DNA of 64,000 nt, taken from the NCBI RefSeq assembly GCF_017741935.1, contig NZ_JAGHMH010000030.1:124001-188000 (forward strand), in the 5' to 3' direction. The notes beneath the pieces are model-generated. The model ran no database searches. It saw only the letters and a list, made by a program, of their open reading frames with translations, and was not told the DNA's origin. Position numbers and translations under genes: made by a program. Position 1 is the first letter of the stretch; the number at the start of each line of letters is the position of its first letter. Positions 1 to 8,303 of the stretch are shown here, in pieces. This DNA is from Rhizobium sp. 16-449-1b. GTDB lineage: Bacteria > Pseudomonadota > Alphaproteobacteria > Rhizobiales > Rhizobiaceae.

Positions 1-228
1 GAACCAACAGGCCGACCAGAATTCCGGATCAACCAGCACAGCGCCGAAGTTGCGAAAGCCCACCAGTTCCGGTGCGCGCATCGTTTGGAACGACACGTCC
101 GAGAGCGCGTAAACGATATCGACAAGCGCCGGGAAGCTCAGAAACAGAAGCAGGAATGCGACGAGCGGCGCCAGAAGAAGCCTGCCTTCGCGCTGCTGGG
201 GGGTGGTTCGCATCATACGGCTTTCCAT
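1..228 (-). CDS. CUT1 sugar ABC transporter permease, MalF type (partial)
   Basis: Only the first 76 codons lie in the window; the gene runs off the left edge. ATG at 228 is used; in-frame ATGs at 216 and 213 are alternatives. The product starts with a short basic cytoplasmic tail, then a first membrane segment at about residues 17-37 (LLLAPLVAFLLLFLSF), followed by the VGFRNFGAVL..PEFW pattern seen just after the first helix of MalF/UgpA-type permeases. It would form half of the membrane channel for the sugar bound by the product of the gene immediately upstream. The fold and role are confident; the substrate can only be inferred from the neighbouring NanE-NanK fusion. Confidence 0.8.
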   Translation of the reverse strand, partial: MESRMMRTTPQQREGRLLLAPLVAFLLLFLSFPALVDIVYALSDVSFQTMRAPELVGFRNFGAVLVDPEFWSACWF

Positions 229-239
229 GGAAAAGAGGT

Positions 240-264
240 GCCCGGGCGCCGCATGCGCCCGGGC
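240..264 (-). terminator. intercistronic stem-loop after the binding-protein gene
   Basis: A perfect 10-bp GC stem (GCCCGGGCGC at 240-249 with GCGCCCGGGC at 255-264) and a 5-nt loop lie between the binding-protein stop and the permease start. Read on the minus strand it is followed by CTCTTTTCC, so it can act as a leaky terminator or protect the upstream mRNA end. That would let the binding protein be made in excess over the permease. Confidence 0.55.
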
Positions 265-271
265 AGTGCGC

Positions 272-1603
272 TTACTTCAACAGATCCGTCATGCTCTTGG
301 TGGCAGCGGCGAGCGCTTCGTCGAGCGTCTTCTGGTCAGCCCAGTAGGCGGTGAATTCCTTTGCCTGCGTCTCGTAAACCGAGAGCGCCTTGGCCGAGGT
401 GGCGCCGCGCATGACATAGCCATACTTTCCGGCGAATTCGCCGAGCTTGACGAGGTCAGGGCGTTCCTTGGCAATCTTCTCGACCACGGCAGGCGCGAGC
501 GCCGGAGAACCGCCGGCCTTGGCATAGGCGAGTGCCGCATCTTCCGTTGCCAACCACTTCAGGAACCGCACCGCGCCTTCCTTGTGCTTGGAGTTCTTGT
601 TGAGACCGAGACCCAGGCCGTGGATGTGATCCTTGCGACCCTCTGGGCCGGCCGGCGGGGCGACCACGGCGGTATCTTCGGCAACCGCAGGCGCCTTTTC
701 CGGGTTCATCAGGTCCGTGGCCGCGGCATTCCACTGCAGTGCCGTTGCGACCTGGCCCGACGTCCAGGCGGCATTGGTCTCGGGATATTCGTAGCTCAGC
801 GAATCCTTCGGGGTCGCGCCGGCGTCGTAGAGCTTCTTGTAGAGTTCGAGACCGGCGCGATAGGCAGGCGAATCCACCGTGACCTTCCCGGATTCATCCA
901 TCCAGTCGGCGCCATAGGCGCGCGGCAGGGACTGGAACACCATCATGTTGAACAGGAGGTTCTTCATCTGCAGCACGGTGCCGTAGCGGACCGGGCTGTC
1001 GGGGTTCACGGCCTTGGTGAAGTAGAGCGCGGTTGCCGCCCAGTCGTCCCAGGTCCATGCATCCGGTTCCTTCGGCTCGAGGCTCTTGCCGAGATATTTC
1101 TGGGCGATCTCGGCATACTTGGCCTTGGCGCCCTGATCGGCAAGCAATGCGTCGATGAGATCCTTGCGGTAATACATGAAGTGCAGCGAGAGATCAGTCG
1201 GCACCCCGTACTGCTTGCCTTCGAACTGCATGGTTTCGAGGATCGGCTTGCCGAAGACCTTTTCCGCATCGGCTCCGAGGTCGACAGGCTCCATGAATGG
1301 TGCGTAGCGGCCGATCGAATAGGTGGCGATCAGGTTGATATCGAAGGCGTCTGAGCCTGCTGCCAGATCGGCCTGCAGCTTGTCGTAGAAGCCGTCGCGG
1401 TTGAAGAACAGAAGGTCGACCTTGTCTTCGGCGGCAGTGCCTGGAAGCGCGTTATAGGTCTCGACGGCGGCGCGAAGCGCCGTCTCTTCGGAGCCGCCCG
1501 GCCAGCCGAGCACAGTCACCTCGGCGGAGGCAATGCTTGGAAGCGAGGCAAGCGAGAGGAAAGCCGCCGTGCCGACGACGAGAGCGCTGCGAAATTTCTT
1601 CAT
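272..1603 (-). CDS. CUT1 ABC transporter solute-binding protein (family 1)
   Basis: Predicted periplasmic sugar-binding lipoprotein-free SBP of 443 residues. It begins with a signal peptide (MKKFRSALVV..., cleavage near ASA|E at residue 27). The mature part has the family-1 pattern: ADLAAGSDAFDINLI early, a hinge and closing helices with KEGAVRFLKWLATEDAALAYAKAGGSPA near the end. I chose ATG 1603 over the in-frame ATG at 1630 because AAGGGA sits seven bases ahead of it and the signal peptide then starts correctly. It follows the NanE-NanK gene and precedes the permease through a hairpin. The ligand is probably an amino sugar such as N-acetylmannosamine, inferred from context only. Confidence 0.85.
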   Translation of the reverse strand: MKKFRSALVVGTAAFLSLASLPSIASAEVTVLGWPGGSEETALRAAVETYNALPGTAAEDKVDLLFFNRDGFYDKLQADLAAGSDAFDINLIATYSIGRYAPFMEPVDLGADAEKVFGKPILETMQFEGKQYGVPTDLSLHFMYYRKDLIDALLADQGAKAKYAEIAQKYLGKSLEPKEPDAWTWDDWAATALYFTKAVNPDSPVRYGTVLQMKNLLFNMMVFQSLPRAYGADWMDESGKVTVDSPAYRAGLELYKKLYDAGATPKDSLSYEYPETNAAWTSGQVATALQWNAAATDLMNPEKAPAVAEDTAVVAPPAGPEGRKDHIHGLGLGLNKNSKHKEGAVRFLKWLATEDAALAYAKAGGSPALAPAVVEKIAKERPDLVKLGEFAGKYGYVMRGATSAKALSVYETQAKEFTAYWADQKTLDEALAAATKSMTDLLK

Positions 1604-1626
1604 GTTCGTTCCCTTCTGGATAACCT

Positions 1627-3144
1627 TCATTGGTTTTTATAGGTCAGTGCCAAATCGGCGATGCCGACAATCCCTGCCTTTGGCCCCAGGGTCGCGGCCT
1701 GCAACCGGGGCACCGCCGACGGGCCGATCGCCGAAATCTCGGCCCTCACCCTGTCGAGGAAACCCGTGGCGAGGCCAACGCCGCCGCCGATGACGATCCG
1801 TGCAGGATCGATCGCCAATTGGATATCGCAGCACAAATGCGCGAAACGTCGTGCAACGTCGTCGATAATACCGACCGCCCAGGCTTCGCCCAAATCCGCC
1901 GCGGAAAATACAGCCTTCGGCTCGCAGGCGTGGCCGAGGCGCTCCGCCTCCGCCGCGATCCACGGCCCGCAGAGCCGGCTCTCAAGAGGACGGTCGCCGG
2001 ACGCATCCCGCATCTGGCCGAAATGCCCCGATATGCCGCGCATCAGCCGTCCATTGGAGACGATGCCGCCGCCCAAGCCGGTCGATACCGTGATAAAGAC
2101 GAGGTCGGACCGATCCTGCGTTGCCTTGAATTCACCCCAGGCCGCGGCCTGCGCATCATTGGCAGCCACGACAGGCACGCCGAAGATCGCGCTCGCATGG
2201 GCCTCGATCGGAAATTCGCCCTCAATGCCGAGCGTGGCCTTGTTCATCGCCCGCCAGTGGCCGTTCCGTACGGCGCCGGTGACCGCGAGCCCGACGGCCG
2301 CGTATCGCCCCCTCCAGCCGGAAGTCGCCTCGGCAATGGCCGCGATCCAGCTGCCCGGCGAACCACTACGGTCGGTGGCGAGGGAGACGGTTTCCAAGAC
2401 CTCGCCTTGCTGCACCAGGGATGCCATGATCTTCGTGCCGCCAAGATCGACAGCCAGCACAACAGGTGCGGGCGCATAGACCTCGTCCAACGCCTCGCGG
2501 AACCATGCCGTGACATGCTCTGTGCGGGTGATCGCCGACCCGACGACGACGCAGGAGGCGCCGGCGCGCGCTGCGGCTTGCGCCTGCTCCAGCGTGCGGA
2601 TACGCCCCTCGGCAATCACATCCGGCGCCAGTTGCCGCAGCGCCGCCACCAGCTCGATATCGGGGTCGACCGGCTCCGGACCGCCGGTATAGCCCGACAT
2701 GGTGGAGCCGACGAAATCCACGCCAGCCGCCAGCGCGCGGCGGGCGTCGTCGATGCAGCTGCAGTCTGCCATCGACAGCTTGCCGGCGTCGCGCACTGCC
2801 TGCGCAAGCGCTTCAACAGTCGCCGGGCGCGTTCTGTCGGTCGCGTCGAAGGCGATGATGTCGGCGCCTGCTTCCGCAAGCGCACGCACGTCGTCGATGA
2901 AGGGGGTGATGCGAACGGGGCTGTCGTCGAGATCACGCTTGATCAGGCCGATGATAGGCGCATCGGTCGCGGCACGAACGGCAGCGACATAGCGCGCCGA
3001 TTCGATGCGCAGACCGCTAGCGCCGGCAGACAAGGCCGCCAGAGCAAAGCCAACGACATACGGGCTGTCATCCATGGCGCCGCCCGGAACGGGCTGGCAC
3101 GAGACGATCAGAGCGTTCTTCAGGGTTTCTTTCAGAGCCATCAT
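1627..3144 (-). CDS. NanE-NanK fusion: N-acetylmannosamine-6-phosphate 2-epimerase / ROK sugar kinase
   Basis: One 505-residue chain joins two sequential amino-sugar enzymes. Residues 1-225 are a NanE TIM barrel: SCQPVPGGAMD (15-25), catalytic lysine in IGLIKRD (K69), FDATDR (99-104) and AEGR (E180). Residues 229-505 are a ROK kinase: ATP-binding DLGGTK (233-238), catalytic Asp in AAND (D330) and STGLGGG (354-360). The pair would phosphorylate ManNAc and epimerise it to GlcNAc-6-phosphate in the cytoplasm. The usual ROK zinc motif CxCGxxGCxE is absent: GH (373-374) is kept but only one cysteine remains, in RLCGP. No sialate lyase is present here. ATG 3144 and 3141 are both possible starts behind AAAGGTGA. 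Confidence 0.88.
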   Translation of the reverse strand: MMALKETLKNALIVSCQPVPGGAMDDSPYVVGFALAALSAGASGLRIESARYVAAVRAATDAPIIGLIKRDLDDSPVRITPFIDDVRALAEAGADIIAFDATDRTRPATVEALAQAVRDAGKLSMADCSCIDDARRALAAGVDFVGSTMSGYTGGPEPVDPDIELVAALRQLAPDVIAEGRIRTLEQAQAAARAGASCVVVGSAITRTEHVTAWFREALDEVYAPAPVVLAVDLGGTKIMASLVQQGEVLETVSLATDRSGSPGSWIAAIAEATSGWRGRYAAVGLAVTGAVRNGHWRAMNKATLGIEGEFPIEAHASAIFGVPVVAANDAQAAAWGEFKATQDRSDLVFITVSTGLGGGIVSNGRLMRGISGHFGQMRDASGDRPLESRLCGPWIAAEAERLGHACEPKAVFSAADLGEAWAVGIIDDVARRFAHLCCDIQLAIDPARIVIGGGVGLATGFLDRVRAEISAIGPSAVPRLQAATLGPKAGIVGIADLALTYKNQ

Positions 3145-3192
3145 TTCACCTTTCAGCGTGATGACGCTAAGTCAAATAATACCAGATAGCAA

Positions 3193-3221
3193 CCAGTATT
3201 CATAAATTGAACACATACTGG
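3193..3221. promoter_or_regulatory. candidate GntR/UTRA operator between nanEK-like gene and regulator
   Basis: An inverted repeat CCAGTAT-N15-ATACTGG lies in the 174-bp divergent intergenic region. A related ATACCAG lies just to its left near 3180. The AT-rich spacer and position suit a site through which the divergent UTRA regulator controls both directions. The match is by eye; no HutC-type consensus was tested. Confidence 0.4.
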
Positions 3222-3318
3222 AATGCATTCCGGCTTTAAGAGGCTACACATTTCGTGCTAGCATGGCTGCGAGGCGACGTGAAAAATCCGATTCCGTTTG
3301 CATTATCAACGAGGTTGA

Positions 3319-4113
3319 ATGTCCTTGAACGAGTCTTTGCCGAACGAAACCGAAGACGCGGGAATTCAGGGCGATCCGCTGATGGATCGCCTGGCTGCCG
3401 GGCTTGGTGCATCGGAAGACCACTCCCCAATCTATATGCGCCTGGCTCTGGCGCTTGCCGAGGCAATCGATGCAGGGCAACTGGCCCACGGGCGCAGCCT
3501 GCCGAGCGAACGGCTGCTGGCGGAACGGCTCGACATATCGCGCGTGTCCGTACGTCGGGCCATCGCCGAATTGGAGCGTGAGGGCCGCGTCAGTCGCAGG
3601 CACGGCGCCCGCACCGTCGTTCAGACCCGCGTGCGAAAGAGCCTGCCGAACTTGACAGGCTTCTCCGCCGATATCCGTGCGCGCGGGATGGAGCCCAGCT
3701 TTTCATGGCTGTTCCGCGGAACCGTTGTCGGCACGATGCAGGAAACCATGGCGCTCGGCTTGCCGGCCCAGTCGGAGATTGTCCGCCTGGTTCGCGTTCG
3801 CCGAGCCGACGGCATTCCCATCGCGCTGGAGCGGGCGGTCATCCCGACCTCTATTTTGCCGGACGCGATGCTGGTGACCCGCTCGCTCTATGAGACACTG
3901 GCATCGCTGAATGCCAGTCCACACCATGGATTCCAGCGCATCCGAGCCGAGGTTATGTCCGCGGCCGAAGCCGAACTGCTGCAGGCTTTACCTGCCACGC
4001 CAATGCTGGTCGCCGACCGGCGCTGCTTCCTCGAAGACGGCCGCGCTGTCGAATACACGGAGACCCGCTATAACGGCAAGGTCTACGACTTCATCGCCGA
4101 CCTGCACTTGTAA
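3319..4113 (+). CDS. GntR-family transcriptional regulator, HutC/UTRA subfamily
   Basis: The 264-residue protein has a GntR winged helix at about residues 35-105 (LPSERLLAERLDISRVSVRRAIAELEREGRVSRR is the recognition part). A UTRA effector domain fills roughly 115-262 (FSADIRARGM, VRLVRVRRADGIPIALERAVIP, YNGKVYDFIADL). UTRA domains bind sugar phosphates or related small molecules. It is transcribed away from the NanE-NanK operon and is its likely repressor, released by an amino-sugar phosphate. ATG 3319 has GAGG four bases upstream. A hairpin follows the stop codon. Confidence 0.92.
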   Translation: MSLNESLPNETEDAGIQGDPLMDRLAAGLGASEDHSPIYMRLALALAEAIDAGQLAHGRSLPSERLLAERLDISRVSVRRAIAELEREGRVSRRHGARTVVQTRVRKSLPNLTGFSADIRARGMEPSFSWLFRGTVVGTMQETMALGLPAQSEIVRLVRVRRADGIPIALERAVIPTSILPDAMLVTRSLYETLASLNASPHHGFQRIRAEVMSAAEAELLQALPATPMLVADRRCFLEDGRAVEYTETRYNGKVYDFIADLHL

Positions 4114-4184
4114 GAGGCAAGGAAAAACCAGTTGAATACCAAATCGAAGATTTGATCTCGAGCTCTTCGAATGTTGGAGTCCAT

Positions 4185-4207
4185 GTCGGCCGCTCCGAGC
4201 GGCCGAC
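4185..4207 (+). other. stem-loop downstream of gntR
   Basis: GTCGGCCGC / GCGGCCGAC form a perfect 9-bp stem with a TCCGA loop 71 bases after the regulator stop. No T run follows, so a rho-independent terminator is only a possibility. Confidence 0.4.
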
Positions 4208-4297
4208 AGAGCGTGGCTCAGCGGATTAAACCGCCTGAACACGCATTGAGTGCACATGCCGATGTAGGCACACCTCAGACGAGCAGATGATCGATGC

Positions 4298-4388
4298 ACG
4301 ATGGGAGAATCTGTAAACGCTTGGTTGCGGGGGCCTGATGGCACGGAGACTTGTAAATTCGCCTCTCTCGATGGCGATATGAACCGCG
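4298..4388. repeat. dispersed repeat, copy A
   Basis: About 90 bp matching copy C (60919-61006) over nearly its whole length. It shares ATGGGAGAAT, TTGGTTGCGGGGGCCTGA, a GAGACTT core, AAATT and GAACCGC. Copy B (43470-43503) shares the central 34 bp. It opens a stretch of damaged genes between gntR and lysR. The 13-mer TGGTTGCGGGGGC equals, as I recall it, the complement of the 3' end of alphaproteobacterial initiator tRNA, but the rest is not tRNA. It could be a mobile-element end or integration scar. Confidence 0.6.
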
Positions 4389-4566
4389 GACACCTTGACC
4401 TACGCTATCGGCAAGCGATCCCGAGTTGGGATTGCGCAGATCTGAACGCCGCCCTGTCAGCCAAGGATCTGATTAAGGAAGAGCTTTGTGCATTCATGTG
4501 TTGGACTGCCAAAGAATTCATGCGGGCTGTTCGTCTCCACAATCTGGCCACCATCCATAAAATGGC

Positions 4567-4674
4567 CCGATCGGCCACCTGTCGAGCGAAGCCCATTTCA
4601 TGCGCCACGCACAGCATCGTCATGCCGTCCTCGACCAAGGAGACCATCGTTTCCAAGACCTCCTTGACCATTTC
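4567..4674 (-). pseudogene. relic of a polar amino-acid ABC transporter ATPase (GlnQ/GltL type)
   Basis: Some 36 codons on the minus strand read EMVKEVLETMVSLVEDGMTM then LCVAHEMGFARQVADR. This is the stretch between Walker B and the H-loop of GlnQ-type ATPases. The Walker A, signature and C-terminal parts are absent on either side, and the surrounding frame makes no sense as this family. It is an internal fragment of a lost gene, joined at its right end to a second relic on the other strand. Confidence 0.6.
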
Positions 4675-4683
4675 TCGATCTTC

Positions 4684-4860
4684 ACCGGTGGCGCAGGCTT
4701 TGCGGTCAACATCCTGTCGTCGCGGCGGATGGATGTCTCCCGCCACGTCTCCAGCAAGCTGGAAGACAAGTTCGCCGATAGCGCTTGGACCCGGGAGCCT
4801 ACGGCTCGCCGCTGATCGACGGATACTTGGCGCATGTCGAATGCGAAAGGCGTGCCGCTC
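4684..4860 (+). pseudogene. frameshifted relic of a flavin-reductase-like gene
   Basis: The plus strand reads FAVNILSSRRMDVSRHVSSK then LEDKFADSAW up to 4788. After a one-base shift it continues PGAYGSPLIDGYLAHVECE from 4791. This is the FMN-binding core of HpaC/NtaB-type flavin reductases, which normally run FAVNVLS...F...DKF...G.PLIDGALAH.EC. Start and end are missing. It abuts the ABC ATPase relic, which suggests successive insertions and deletions. The rest of 4114-4950 shows no gene I can support. Confidence 0.55.
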
Positions 4861-4950
4861 CTCTTCTCGGAGGACCAGTACAGCGTGCCGGAATCGCACC
4901 CCAAGACACGATGGAGAAACCCAACTGAGTTGGCAAATGTCGGCGACCGT

Positions 4951-5838
4951 TTATCCGTGTAGCGCAGCAGTCAGCCAGCCTGCCGCCCGATCGATGGCCA
5001 GTGTCCTACGAGATTTCATCGGCAACACAACGTTGTAACGAGCGCCGGAGGCGACTCTCGTATCGTCAAACGGAACAAGGGTCCCGTCATCCAGAAACGT
5101 CTGCACAAGAAGTCCCCAGCCAAGGGCCAGTCCCTGCCCGCCTCGCGCGGCAGAAATGGTTTCGGTGTAGTGGTTGAACCGCAAAGATGGCCTGATCTCC
5201 AGTCGGACATCCAGGTTCGCAAGCCAATGGCTCCATGAAAGCCATGACCTGTCCTCGACATCCGTTTCGATCAATTCGTCGGTCGCCGCTAGCGGCCCTT
5301 CGCCGCGGTGCTTCAGATAATCCGGCGAGCATACAAGCATGAGCTCATCGTCGCGTGACGCAATCACCGTTCCGTCGTTGAATGGGGGAACGCCATAGCG
5401 AATGGCTATGTCGATGTCGCCATCGTCGAGGTTGATGCGGTTGTCCTGGGAGACGACGCGAATCTGAATGCCTGGGTTCTGCGATCGGAAGTCGGCAAGG
5501 CGCGGAAGCAGCCAGAAAGACGAGAATGCGACCGTGGCACCGATGGTGACGACGTCCTTCGCGGAACCCTTGATGGCATCGATCGTCTCCGCGATGTTCA
5601 TGAAGCTCTGCGCCAATGACGCGCCCAAAGCCTCGCAGGCGGCCGTGGGTTCGATGGCGCGATGCTTGCGAATGAACATCGGCACGCCGAGTTCATCCTC
5701 GAGCAAGGCGATCTGCCTGCTGACGGCCGCCTGGGTTACCCCGAGCTCGCCGGCGGCCGCCGTGAAGCTTTTGCGGCGCAGCACCGCCTCAAGCATGATG
5801 AGCGCCGTCAAGGACGGCAGACGTCTGCGAAACTGCAT
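4951..5838 (-). CDS. LysR-family transcriptional regulator (GcvA-like)
   Basis: Of 295 residues, the first 65 form the LysR winged helix (SLTALIMLEAVLRRKSFTAAAGELGVTQ is only partly quoted here as LRRKSFTAAAGELGVTQ, then AVSRQIALLEDELGVPMF). The rest is the periplasmic-binding-like effector domain (VTIGATVAFSSFWLLPRL, GDIDIAIRYG, LMLVCSPDYL), typical of the GcvA/AmpR group. It is divergent from the Rieske oxygenase with about 106 bp between starts, the classic arrangement for a LysR activator of the facing operon. ATG 5838 is chosen because homology begins at once (MQFRRRLPSL); ATG 5853 is also in frame. Confidence 0.9.
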   Translation of the reverse strand: MQFRRRLPSLTALIMLEAVLRRKSFTAAAGELGVTQAAVSRQIALLEDELGVPMFIRKHRAIEPTAACEALGASLAQSFMNIAETIDAIKGSAKDVVTIGATVAFSSFWLLPRLADFRSQNPGIQIRVVSQDNRINLDDGDIDIAIRYGVPPFNDGTVIASRDDELMLVCSPDYLKHRGEGPLAATDELIETDVEDRSWLSWSHWLANLDVRLEIRPSLRFNHYTETISAARGGQGLALGWGLLVQTFLDDGTLVPFDDTRVASGARYNVVLPMKSRRTLAIDRAAGWLTAALHG

Positions 5839-5944
5839 GCACGACCCCTGCATTACATTTCATTATGCCAGCGTGAGAATAAATGCCGTTGAGAAGCAAG
5901 GCATGCAAGCGCAATCTCCGGTCAAATAAACATCAGGGGATCTC

Positions 5945-7198
5945 ATGCTAAATAAGCTCGCATCATCAATCTCGTCACTACTCGACGCTCGCACCAACGG
6001 TCACTCTCTGCCCGCAGGCCTCTATACGCGCGACGATGTCTTCGAAGCCGACATCGACGTCTTCTTTCACAAGCACTGGATCTGTGTGGGCCTCGATTGC
6101 GACGTCCCGGAGCCCGGCGATGCGACAGTGGTCGATATCGGCAAAACCAGCCTCATCCTCTTACGCGACGACGAGGGTGATATCCGCGTGCTGCACAATG
6201 TCTGTCGCCATCGCGGTTCCCGTCTGCTCAACGCCGGCAGCACGATCATCTCGAAACTCGTCTGTCCCTATCATACCTGGACCTATGAGCTGACAGGCGA
6301 GCTCAGCTATGCGCCGCACATGGGCAAGGATTTCGACAAGGACTGTCACGGCCTGAAGCAGGTCAATTTCAAGTCGATCGGCGGACTGATCTATGTCTGT
6401 CTGTCCGACAATCCGCCCGAGGATATCGACATTCTCGAACGAACGATGGCGGAGCGTCTCGCGCCCTACGACATCCGTAATGCCAGGATCGCGCACCAGA
6501 CCGACGTCATCGAAGACGGCAACTGGAAGCTGACGATGGAAAACAACCGCGAGTGCTATCATTGCTCCGCGAACCATCCGGAACTCTGCGTTTCCTTCGT
6601 CGATCTCGACTTCGGGTTCGATCCGGAGACGCTGAGCGCCGATGACCGCGCGCAGGCCGAGGAGCACTTCCGCCTTTACGACGAGCGGACCAAGGCGTGG
6701 GAGGCAGATGGCTTTCCATCCGCAGCCGTCGAGCAACTGTCGGATTGCGCCACCAATTTCAGGACACAGCGGCTGATCATCTCCGGCGCCGGCGAATCCC
6801 AAACCCACGACGCCACGGCAGCCTCGTCGAAACTTCTCGGCCACATGACGCGAAAGGATCTCGGCGACACGCATCTGTGGGGGCATAATTCCTGGAACCA
6901 TTTCATGGGCGACCACGCCGTGATCGCGATCGTCATTCCGCTGTCGGCCGGTCGGACCCTGGTGAGAACGAAGTGGCTTGTTCACAAGGATGCCGTCGAA
7001 GGTGTCGACTACGACTTCGACAAGCTGACCGACGTGTGGATCGCGACCACCGACCAGGACGCCGATCTGGTCGCACGGTCGCATGCGGGCGCGCTCGATC
7101 CCGCTTATCGCCCGGGCCCATACTCTCGTTTTTCTGAAACCAATCTCGACAGGTTCGCGACTTGGTACATCGACCGGATGCGCGCAAATGGATATTGA
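5945..7198 (+). CDS. Rieske non-haem iron oxygenase, GbcA/stachydrine demethylase-like
   Basis: The 417-residue oxygenase has a Rieske [2Fe-2S] site C87-x-H89 / C107-x2-H110 (NVCRHRG and CPYHTW). Its mononuclear iron site lies in NRECYHCSANHPEL (H206, H211), with a late acidic ligand likely in TTDQDADLV. The NRECYHC signature is characteristic of oxygenases that N-demethylate quaternary amines (glycine betaine GbcA, proline betaine Stc2). It should use O2 and electrons from the next gene to release formaldehyde. The adjoining ProXVW transporter and GbdR-like regulator support a betaine substrate; which betaine is not decidable here. Confidence 0.88.
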   Translation: MLNKLASSISSLLDARTNGHSLPAGLYTRDDVFEADIDVFFHKHWICVGLDCDVPEPGDATVVDIGKTSLILLRDDEGDIRVLHNVCRHRGSRLLNAGSTIISKLVCPYHTWTYELTGELSYAPHMGKDFDKDCHGLKQVNFKSIGGLIYVCLSDNPPEDIDILERTMAERLAPYDIRNARIAHQTDVIEDGNWKLTMENNRECYHCSANHPELCVSFVDLDFGFDPETLSADDRAQAEEHFRLYDERTKAWEADGFPSAAVEQLSDCATNFRTQRLIISGAGESQTHDATAASSKLLGHMTRKDLGDTHLWGHNSWNHFMGDHAVIAIVIPLSAGRTLVRTKWLVHKDAVEGVDYDFDKLTDVWIATTDQDADLVARSHAGALDPAYRPGPYSRFSETNLDRFATWYIDRMRANGY

Positions 7199-8279
7199 AC
7201 TGATGACCAAGCCGAGCGGCTGCACCGCAGGCCATAGCGTATGGGACCCGGAGCACGACGACACGCTCGTCTGCATCGACATCCATCAGGAGACCGCCGA
7301 TGTGAAGAGCTTCACCTTCGCATCGGCCGACGGCAAGCAGTTCGATTTCCAGAGCGGCCAGTATTTCCTCTTCGACTTCCCGATGGGGGACGACGCGGAG
7401 GCGCGATGCTACAGCATCTCCTCGTCGCCGCATCGATCGAGGACCTTCACTGTCACGGTCAAGCGTGTGGTGAACGGTCGGGTCTCGAACTGGCTGCATG
7501 ACAATCTGGGCAAGGGTGCGATCGTAAAAGCCCAGGGGCCATTGGGGCACTTCCTGCGCCCGCTCGCCAAATCCCCCAAGCTGCTCCTTCTGTCCGGCGG
7601 TTCCGGGATCACGCCCGTCATGTCGATCCTGCGCGATCTCGCCGACAGCCATGATCCGGCGGATATCGTCTTCATGCATGCGGCACGGACCCCGCTCGAC
7701 CTGATTTTTCGCGACGAACTGAACTGTCTCGCATCGCGCATGAAGCGGCTGCGGTTACATTTTCTTCCCGAGACCGTTATCGGCGAGCCTTCCTGGCCCG
7801 GCCTTACCGGCCGGATCACGCCCGAGTTCATGCGGCTGGCGGTGCCCGATATCGCGAATAGAACCGTCATGTGTTGCGGCCCTGCGCCGTTCATGGCGGC
7901 GGCCCGCTCGATCTCGTCTGAGCTTGGCGTTTCCGCCGGGAATTACATCGAGGAGAGCTTCGATGCGGCGGTGATCGATGAGCCCGGACTTCCAATCGAG
8001 GAGGCCGCGGCAGCTAAGGTCTGGCAGGTCGAGTTCCAGAAGCAGAACCGCAAGATCGAGGTGAAGAGCGAGCAGACCGTTCTGTCGTCGGCTAAGAAGG
8101 CGGGCGTTCGTTTGCCGTCGTCCTGCTCGAACGGCGTCTGCGGCACATGCAAGTCGAAGCTGGTCTCCGGTTCCGTCGAGATGAACCACAATGGCGGGAT
8201 CAGGCAACGCGAGATCGATGCCGGCATGTTCCTGCCGTGCTGCTCGAAGCCGCTCAGCGATCTTGTCGTCGACAGATAG
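7188..8279 (+). CDS. flavodoxin/ferredoxin-type oxygenase reductase, GbcB-like
   Basis: This 363-residue reductase passes electrons from NAD(P)H through FAD and a [2Fe-2S] cluster to the Rieske oxygenase encoded just upstream. Domains in order: FAD barrel with RCYSISSSP, NAD domain with LLSGGSGITPVMS and MCCGPAPFM, and a C-terminal plant-type ferredoxin with CSNGVCGTC and a final cysteine in LPCC. The start overlaps the oxygenase end by 11 bases (ATG 7188); ATG 7203, four bases after that stop, is the alternative. Neither has a strong ribosome site, which suggests translational coupling. Length and order match GbcB. Confidence 0.88.
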   Translation: MDIELMTKPSGCTAGHSVWDPEHDDTLVCIDIHQETADVKSFTFASADGKQFDFQSGQYFLFDFPMGDDAEARCYSISSSPHRSRTFTVTVKRVVNGRVSNWLHDNLGKGAIVKAQGPLGHFLRPLAKSPKLLLLSGGSGITPVMSILRDLADSHDPADIVFMHAARTPLDLIFRDELNCLASRMKRLRLHFLPETVIGEPSWPGLTGRITPEFMRLAVPDIANRTVMCCGPAPFMAAARSISSELGVSAGNYIEESFDAAVIDEPGLPIEEAAAAKVWQVEFQKQNRKIEVKSEQTVLSSAKKAGVRLPSSCSNGVCGTCKSKLVSGSVEMNHNGGIRQREIDAGMFLPCCSKPLSDLVVDR

Positions 8280-8303
8280 CGATCGATGATGGAGCAGACG
8301 GCG

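Noticed and set aside
1630..3189. 519-codon plus-strand open frame
   Set aside because: Mirror of the NanE-NanK gene; no recognisable domain, while the minus strand has intact catalytic motifs.
4321..4345. A tRNA gene or tRNA remnant at repeat A
   Set aside because: Only 13 bases match the 3' end of initiator tRNA (complement, from memory); no cloverleaf can be formed from the flanks.
4301..5038. 245-codon plus-strand frame as a novel gene
   Set aside because: It crosses the relics and the antisense of lysR; only fragments in other frames resemble known families.
5839..5944. LysR box in the lysR/oxygenase divergent region
   Set aside because: Several ATTA/TAAT-like half-sites occur but none gives a convincing T-N11-A inverted repeat, and the CTAY-N7-ATAG motif is absent here.
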